From Roseivirga sp. (lineage in GTDB: Bacteria > Bacteroidota > Bacteroidia > Cytophagales > Cyclobacteriaceae), in NCBI GenBank assembly GCA_029262895.1, contig JAJCYM010000087.1:1-62410 (forward strand): 62,410 bases of DNA, written 5' to 3'. The notes beneath the pieces were generated by a model. That model was not told the origin of the DNA. It made no database searches and was given only the letters and a program-made list of their open reading frames with translations. Below, piece after piece: positions 57,476 through 62,410 of this stretch; the stretch's first letter is position 1; every line of letters begins with the position of its first letter. The translations under genes were made by a program, and so were the position numbers.

Positions 57476-60400
57476 TTATGTAGGTCTTCGCTTTCTTAAA
57501 AGAAATACTAAGAGAGGTAGTCCAATGAGGGCTATTAAAATATAGCGGAAAGTATATTGTCCTTTTTTAGTTAATGGAGATGAATCTCCAACCAATGAGA
57601 ATCCTGCCCAATAAAATGGATGAGTATTTGCTGCAGAAGCAGTTTCCAAAAAGGCCAGTTGTGCATTTCTCAAAGCATCTGCCTTACCCTCTCCCATTGC
57701 TAATTGCTCGTAAAAAAGCTTCATCAATTTAGAAGTGGCTTGATCATCGACTTGCCAGTGACTCATGACCATACTCGGCACTCCCGCATATGCAAAGGCT
57801 CTGGAAAGACTCATCAGGCCTTCCCCTCTTCTCAACTTGCCATCTCCGCTATTACAGGCACTTAACACCACCAATTCAGGAGTCAATCGCATATTGTAGA
57901 GTTCAAAAGCATGCAAATATCCATCTTCGATGCTGTCTTTCTCTTGAGTAAGGACTAGTTTCGAGTTCATCGGTATTTCATCATCAATCAGGGCATGGGC
58001 AGCAATATGCACGATGGGATATCGGTTTACCTGTTGCTTAAATGCAGATTCAAGTGCTTCATTCCCCAAAAGAGCCCTCCCCTCAAAACTTTCAACTATG
58101 GTTCTTACCTCTTCCACATTATACTTCAAAGGCCCAATATTATCTCTGAACTTTGCCGGCCTTGCACTCTCTGCCGAATTAAGGGATTCATAAGCGGGTG
58201 CAACACCAAGTACAGAGTGATTAGAAAACCTTCGGCCTTTGGCCTCTTTTCTGACCATAAGCGTGGCTGAGTAATTCTGTCTGACAACAAACTGTTTACT
58301 TAAGTAGGGCAAATCTCTAAATCCCTGTATTGCTTTAGTCGAACTAGTCAATAGAGCAGAAAATGGGACATAACTTAATTCTCCATCAGGCACTATGATT
58401 AAATTCGTTATCCGGTCTTCATTGAATCTTTTTAGCACAGGTTTTATAAGTTGTTCAAATAACAAATTAGCGTTTGAAGCAAATCGTTGAGGCGCACCTT
58501 CGTTCGACCAGTTTCTCCCGGTCATTTCATAATGAAGTTCTAACGCTGCTCCAATCACTTGGGAAAAATTGTCAATTGCCAATATTTCGAATGCCTGATT
58601 TGTAATGCCAAATGCGAATAGGCTACTATCACCTCTAAAAAACTCCAATAATAACTCGTTGGGCTTGAGTCTCTTCTGAATCTCTTTAACAGACGACACA
58701 CTCAAATCATACTTCAACTGGTAATATGCCGGATAATCGCTTTCAAAGCTGTTGACCAGCTCATCGTAAGACCTGTGAACTTCAAAGAGTTTGTCCTCTG
58801 TTTCACGTCTCGTGTCACCATTTAAAACTCCCAGCAATTTTGATTGGTAAAAAGATTTGTCTACTCTCAGACGTTCTTCCTTTCTGGTTAAAGCCTCTGG
58901 GATATTAGCAAAGAATTTGGCTTCTGAGTTATTGATACTTTGCTGCACCAGGTATGCCAGGTTCCTTTCCGAAAATTCAAAGGCCTTCGCCTTATAGATG
59001 ATATCTCCGGTCAGGTCATATAGAGATAAACATATTGCTATTGCTTCTTCACTGATTTTGTGTACATCTTCACCCAAATTGACCTTATCGGATAAGGTCA
59101 ATTTTGATTTGCGAAGATGGCTGACCAGTGCATAAGCAAGGTTGTAAGCCTTCAGTGAATTTATTAAATCTTCAGAGGATCGTGAGGCTTTGTATTTCGA
59201 CTTAAAAACAGAAGCTTTTAAAGCGAGTGTCTGTAAATAATAGTCTGCATAATAGGCAGAAAAGTTTATCGGGTTTTCACTCAAATTCACCGTATCCGAG
59301 AAGTTCTTCACATTATAGAATAATGATTGTTGGCTGTAATGAAGCGCTCTTTCAAACTCTCCTTTGACACTATAAAGCTCTGCCAAGAGGTAATAACTTC
59401 TTACCAGGAAGTAGTTTTTAATTCCATGTTTGATTAAAAGACTATCTCCCCGTTGTTTTTGAATTGCTAGTCCCAAAGTATAATAATCATGTGCTCTTTC
59501 GAGCTCATTTTTTCTCTTATATACGTTCCCCAGGTTTGCATAAATTCGAGCAATACTTGGGTGGTTTTCTTTTGTTCCCAAAAGCCGCTCGATACTGAGC
59601 CCTTTATTAAAATACTCGATTGATCGGTCGAATTGTTCCTGATCTTCTAGTACCAGGGCCATGTTATTATAGATCAGTGCTTTGTTGAGATGCGGTCCAT
59701 CCGCCAGTTCCTCAGCTACTTGCAAAGCTTTCTCATAGTAATTCCAAGCACTGTCTAACAACTTTTTATTATGATAGACTCCTCCTATAGCTGAATAACT
59801 CGAGAACAAGTTTTGATTTCTATTATTTAATTTCTGAAGAATCCTTTGAGATTGAGCATGGTATTCCAACGAGAGATCGTAGTTTCCAAGCTCTCTATTC
59901 AATTCACCAAGGTTATGGGAGAATAATTGCTCATAAGGGTTCTTATCCTTATATAGTTGTTTCAGCAATTCGTGAGCCTCTGCTGTATAATAAATGGTCG
60001 AATCCAAATTACCTTTTCGTTGAAAGAGTCCAGCCAATGTTGAGAACGATTGGGCAACAAGAGGGCTAATTGAGCCATTCAGTTCTTTGGAAACGGCAAG
60101 TTGTTTGTTAGCATACTTTAGAGCTTTGTCAAAACTGCCCAATGTCATATAAACAATGCTCAATTGCTGAAAACACCGTCCTATTTGCTGATGTGTTGAA
60201 CCATATAAATCCTCAAATAGATTCAAGGCTTGACCGATGAAGTCAATTGCTTCCTGATACTTTCCGAGTACACTGAGAATATCTCCTTTGTAGTATAGGG
60301 CCTCGGCAAATTGAGGGCTCTGCTCTCCCAGTTTTTCTTTACTCAATTGGATTACGTTATTGACAAGTTTCAAGGCCTCTTGTTCTCGGGAGCCCCTCAC

Positions 60401-60655
60401 TAGCATTTCGACCACTTTGTTCTCCGTGGTCAGGTATGGTTCCCATAATTGATGTTTTTGGTACATTTTGGATGCTCTGTCAAAGAACGTTTTAGCTTGG
60501 TCGAAAACTTGAGAGGCTCTTAGTGAATTTCCTTTGGCAAAGTGTAAACGGGCAGTTAAGGTGTCAGATGTTATGGTCTGCTTGGTCTGATAGGCTTGGA
60601 CCCCCAAAGAAATAGAGCCCATAAGGGCAAGCGTGCACAGAAATGCTTTGGTCAT
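57476..60655 (-). CDS. TPR-CHAT domain envelope protein
   Basis: A 1059-residue protein. It has an N-terminal signal peptide (about 1-22), then about 12 tetratricopeptide repeats (about 30-580; units such as GKYQEAIDFIGQALNLFED, and GSFDKALKYANKQLAVSKE), a linker, and a C-terminal CHAT caspase-like domain (about 740-1030). The His-Cys dyad is visible as VHIAAHAL (His887) and VLSACNSGDG (Cys934). A C-terminal transmembrane helix YILIALIGLPLLVFLLRKRR ends the protein. CHAT peptidases cut partner proteins, including gasdermins in some defence systems. No partner gene is near, and this signal-peptide form is common in Bacteroidota. Role unknown, envelope-associated. Confidence 0.9.
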   Translation of the reverse strand: MTKAFLCTLALMGSISLGVQAYQTKQTITSDTLTARLHFAKGNSLRASQVFDQAKTFFDRASKMYQKHQLWEPYLTTENKVVEMLVRGSREQEALKLVNNVIQLSKEKLGEQSPQFAEALYYKGDILSVLGKYQEAIDFIGQALNLFEDLYGSTHQQIGRCFQQLSIVYMTLGSFDKALKYANKQLAVSKELNGSISPLVAQSFSTLAGLFQRKGNLDSTIYYTAEAHELLKQLYKDKNPYEQLFSHNLGELNRELGNYDLSLEYHAQSQRILQKLNNRNQNLFSSYSAIGGVYHNKKLLDSAWNYYEKALQVAEELADGPHLNKALIYNNMALVLEDQEQFDRSIEYFNKGLSIERLLGTKENHPSIARIYANLGNVYKRKNELERAHDYYTLGLAIQKQRGDSLLIKHGIKNYFLVRSYYLLAELYSVKGEFERALHYSQQSLFYNVKNFSDTVNLSENPINFSAYYADYYLQTLALKASVFKSKYKASRSSEDLINSLKAYNLAYALVSHLRKSKLTLSDKVNLGEDVHKISEEAIAICLSLYDLTGDIIYKAKAFEFSERNLAYLVQQSINNSEAKFFANIPEALTRKEERLRVDKSFYQSKLLGVLNGDTRRETEDKLFEVHRSYDELVNSFESDYPAYYQLKYDLSVSSVKEIQKRLKPNELLLEFFRGDSSLFAFGITNQAFEILAIDNFSQVIGAALELHYEMTGRNWSNEGAPQRFASNANLLFEQLIKPVLKRFNEDRITNLIIVPDGELSYVPFSALLTSSTKAIQGFRDLPYLSKQFVVRQNYSATLMVRKEAKGRRFSNHSVLGVAPAYESLNSAESARPAKFRDNIGPLKYNVEEVRTIVESFEGRALLGNEALESAFKQQVNRYPIVHIAAHALIDDEIPMNSKLVLTQEKDSIEDGYLHAFELYNMRLTPELVVLSACNSGDGKLRRGEGLMSLSRAFAYAGVPSMVMSHWQVDDQATSKLMKLFYEQLAMGEGKADALRNAQLAFLETASAANTHPFYWAGFSLVGDSSPLTKKGQYTFRYILIALIGLPLLVFLLRKRRPT

Positions 60656-60836
60656 TTTTTAGTAAAGTTGAGGTCTATTAAGAATGATTAAATTATCATA
60701 TCATCTTAAATTATTTGTAATTTTTCTGACAATTATTAGAAAAAGAAAAGCCCTGCAACTGTGAAGTCTTTTCTTCAGTAGGTAATATTAAATCTCGTGG
60801 GCTAATGGGCAACTCTAATACTTAAATATTGGAATT

Positions 60837-62410
60837 TCAGGAAGTCGTTTGACGTAATTCAGCCCAAAAATCGCTGTAAAAATTTGAGCTCTGCATCAGA
60901 GTGGTGTGCGATCCACTGCTAACAACCGTACCGTTTTCTATTACGCAAATCTCATCTGCCAATGTGGCCAGGCTATGTAATCTGTGAGAAATGAAGATAA
61001 TGGCCATCTCATTTTTTAATTTTTTGAGCAAAGTCAGAATGAACTTTTCAGTTTTACGGTCCATAGCAGAGGTGAATTCATCCAAAATCAATAATTGAGG
61101 TTTCTTATAGAGTGCCCGGATCATTGCGATAATCTGCTTCTGCCCGCCGGAAAGATTAATACCAGTTTCACCTAACACGGTGGCAAAACCTTGAGGCAAT
61201 TCATTAATAAACTTATCGAAACCATAACGTTGACAGAATAAAATAAGATCTTCAATTTCACTAGTCTCTCCAAGTAGAATATTGTCTATAACGCTTCCAT
61301 TAAAGATCGATATTTCTTGAGGCACCACACCGGTTATATTTCTCCAGTCTTCAGTGTTGATCTCATCCAATAATAGCTGACCGTTGACAAGAATACTACC
61401 TCCGCTCTTCGAATAAAATTTCTGTAATATCTGACCCAATGTGCTCTTGCCACAACCGCTTTCACCCACTATGGCTATACATTCTCCTTTACTTATGCCA
61501 AAGCTAATATTCTTTAATAGCTGTCCTCTGCCGGCAAAGCGAAATGATAAATCCTGGACGTTGAGGCTTTCAAAGGTTTCCACATTTCTATTTCCTGGTG
61601 ATTCAGGCGTTGTAGAAGCAAATTCAAACATTCTATTGAATGCTATTTTTGCTTCATTGATTGGAATTGCCACCAAAGCAAGACTCGCAATGGAAGGCAA
61701 AAGAGACCCAGCTATACCAATCACGGCCATTAATTCTCCTGTCATCATCTGACCTCTAAACACCATACTAGAAGTGAATGCCAAAACTGCCACCAGAAAG
61801 CCTACTCCAAAAAGTCCAGAGATAAGAGAAAGTGAGATATTGATTTTACCCAATCGAAACGCCTTTTCCTGATAATTTCCATAAATCATTTGATTAAGTT
61901 TCTTAAACACCCCACCACGATTGTGGTTTTTTATGGCAGCAACCCCTTGTAAAGTGTTGATGTAATTGCTTTCATTTAGCGCATATCCTTGCATCACTTC
62001 TTTCTGGGCATTTACAATCGGCTTATTGAACCTATAAACCAGGTAAAAATAAACCGGTAAACTAATTAAAGCGATAAGCCCTGTTTGCCATGAATAGTAG
62101 AACAGGAAAGCCAAGGAAACAACAGTCATCATGATATCAATAATAGTATTCCCAACTATAGTTCTGATCACCCTTTGAATACGTTGTGTATCATTTAACC
62201 TTGCTACCAATTCACCTATTTTTCGGGTATCGAAAAAAGGTTTTGGCAGATTGAGCAGTGAACTATAAAAACGGTCAATAATCCGATTATTAAAATCTTT
62301 TGTTTGCTGCACAAGAAAAGTCTCCCTTAAAGCTCCAATTGCAACTCTTAAAGCAAGCAAGAAGGCTATGAGTGCCATACTTGTAATCAATTTCATGGCA
62401 TTTTGAGAAG
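60837..62410 (-). CDS. ABC exporter (permease-ATPase fusion), N-terminus beyond window
   Basis: The C-terminal 519 residues from the first in-window ATG, with an open frame continuing to the window edge, so the gene is longer. The transmembrane part (about 1-270) has five or six helices. The ATPase has Walker A IVGESGCGKST, Q-loop VVPQE, signature INLSGGQKQ, Walker B LLILDEFTSAMD and H-loop ISHR. The organisation and the sequence PKPFFDTRKIGELVARLND are typical of peptide/bacteriocin exporters (often with an N-terminal C39 peptidase, not visible here). It lies next to a TPR-CHAT gene in the same direction. The 180-base spacer between them has no gene. Confidence 0.85.
   Translation of the reverse strand, partial: SQNAMKLITSMALIAFLLALRVAIGALRETFLVQQTKDFNNRIIDRFYSSLLNLPKPFFDTRKIGELVARLNDTQRIQRVIRTIVGNTIIDIMMTVVSLAFLFYYSWQTGLIALISLPVYFYLVYRFNKPIVNAQKEVMQGYALNESNYINTLQGVAAIKNHNRGGVFKKLNQMIYGNYQEKAFRLGKINISLSLISGLFGVGFLVAVLAFTSSMVFRGQMMTGELMAVIGIAGSLLPSIASLALVAIPINEAKIAFNRMFEFASTTPESPGNRNVETFESLNVQDLSFRFAGRGQLLKNISFGISKGECIAIVGESGCGKSTLGQILQKFYSKSGGSILVNGQLLLDEINTEDWRNITGVVPQEISIFNGSVIDNILLGETSEIEDLILFCQRYGFDKFINELPQGFATVLGETGINLSGGQKQIIAMIRALYKKPQLLILDEFTSAMDRKTEKFILTLLKKLKNEMAIIFISHRLHSLATLADEICVIENGTVVSSGSHTTLMQSSNFYSDFWAELRQTTS

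Noticed and set aside
1-62410. tRNA, rRNA or other structured RNA genes
   Set aside because: No conserved tRNA arms, CCA ends or ribosomal signatures were spotted by eye; an automated scan was not possible.
1-62410. Insertion sequences, integrase or phage genes
   Set aside because: No transposase, tyrosine or serine recombinase, terminase or capsid motif is found in any frame I could assess.

Overview
The window looks like chromosomal DNA of a marine or environmental Bacteroidota bacterium, probably of the order Cytophagales (inference from gene content, not from a search). Signs of this are moderate GC, poor Shine-Dalgarno sites, many SpII-type lipoproteins, YwqK/MORN-type repeat proteins, a TPR-CHAT envelope protein, a MoxR-DUF58-BatA cluster, and a flexirubin-free zeaxanthin-type carotenoid operon headed by a MerR/B12 photoreceptor. 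No rRNA, tRNA, CRISPR array, prophage, transposase or integrase gene was recognised.

Layout. 1-3.2 kb: a truncated M20 peptidase, a small membrane protein, and the cysteine pair cysE-cysM. 3.4-7.2 kb is accessory: a PI-PLC X-domain protein, then two consecutive integron-style gene cassettes. Cassette 1 carries a TIR-domain protein and a frameshifted SymE-like toxin. Cassette 2 carries a small unknown protein. Each cassette starts with a GTTRRRY-like core that is the exact reverse complement of the first seven bases of its own attC-like palindrome. 7.2-9.8 kb: a two-gene molybdenum hydroxylase with a Tat signal. 10-20.8 kb: a series of mostly single genes (MORN protein, VOC protein, M13 peptidase, methyltransferase, WYL regulator, DEAD helicase, YehS-like, SRPBCC, membrane proteins). 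They are separated by copies of an intergenic palindromic repeat built on CTTAGCG-AGA-CGCTAAG. 20.8-27 kb: NrnA-like phosphoesterase, a possible third cassette with a VOC protein, a RapA-type Swi2/Snf2 ATPase, a Crp-family regulator and an alpha/beta hydrolase.

27.1-32.6 kb is the carotenoid operon: carH-like regulator, crtI, crtB, a small unknown gene, idi, crtZ and a CrtYcd-type lycopene cyclase. Most junctions overlap or are very short. A near-perfect 36-bp palindrome sits four bases upstream of the regulator gene, which suggests light-controlled autoregulation through adenosylcobalamin. The set can take GGPP to zeaxanthin; no crtE or ketolase gene is present.

32.7-40.5 kb holds single genes: a RibD-like reductase, a GIY-YIG-like protein, two extracytoplasmic concanavalin-like proteins, a SASA esterase, a GNAT enzyme, a PLAT-like protein and small membrane proteins. 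40.6-51.5 kb on the minus strand is tldD-pmbA, ended by a terminator, followed by the DUF4159-moxR-DUF58-BatA-DUF4175-like cluster. 52.1-57.4 kb on the plus strand: an atypical D-aminoacylase-like lipoprotein, pirin, DoxX, a class V aminotransferase lacking the desulfurase cysteine, and a GNAT enzyme. 57.4 kb to the end, minus strand: a TPR-CHAT protein and the 3' part of an ABC exporter.

The most notable findings are the integron-like cassettes carrying TIR and SymE-like genes without a nearby integrase, the CarH operator, the nested and dispersed palindromic repeats, the Tat-type leader on TldD, and two enzymes whose usual catalytic residues are replaced.
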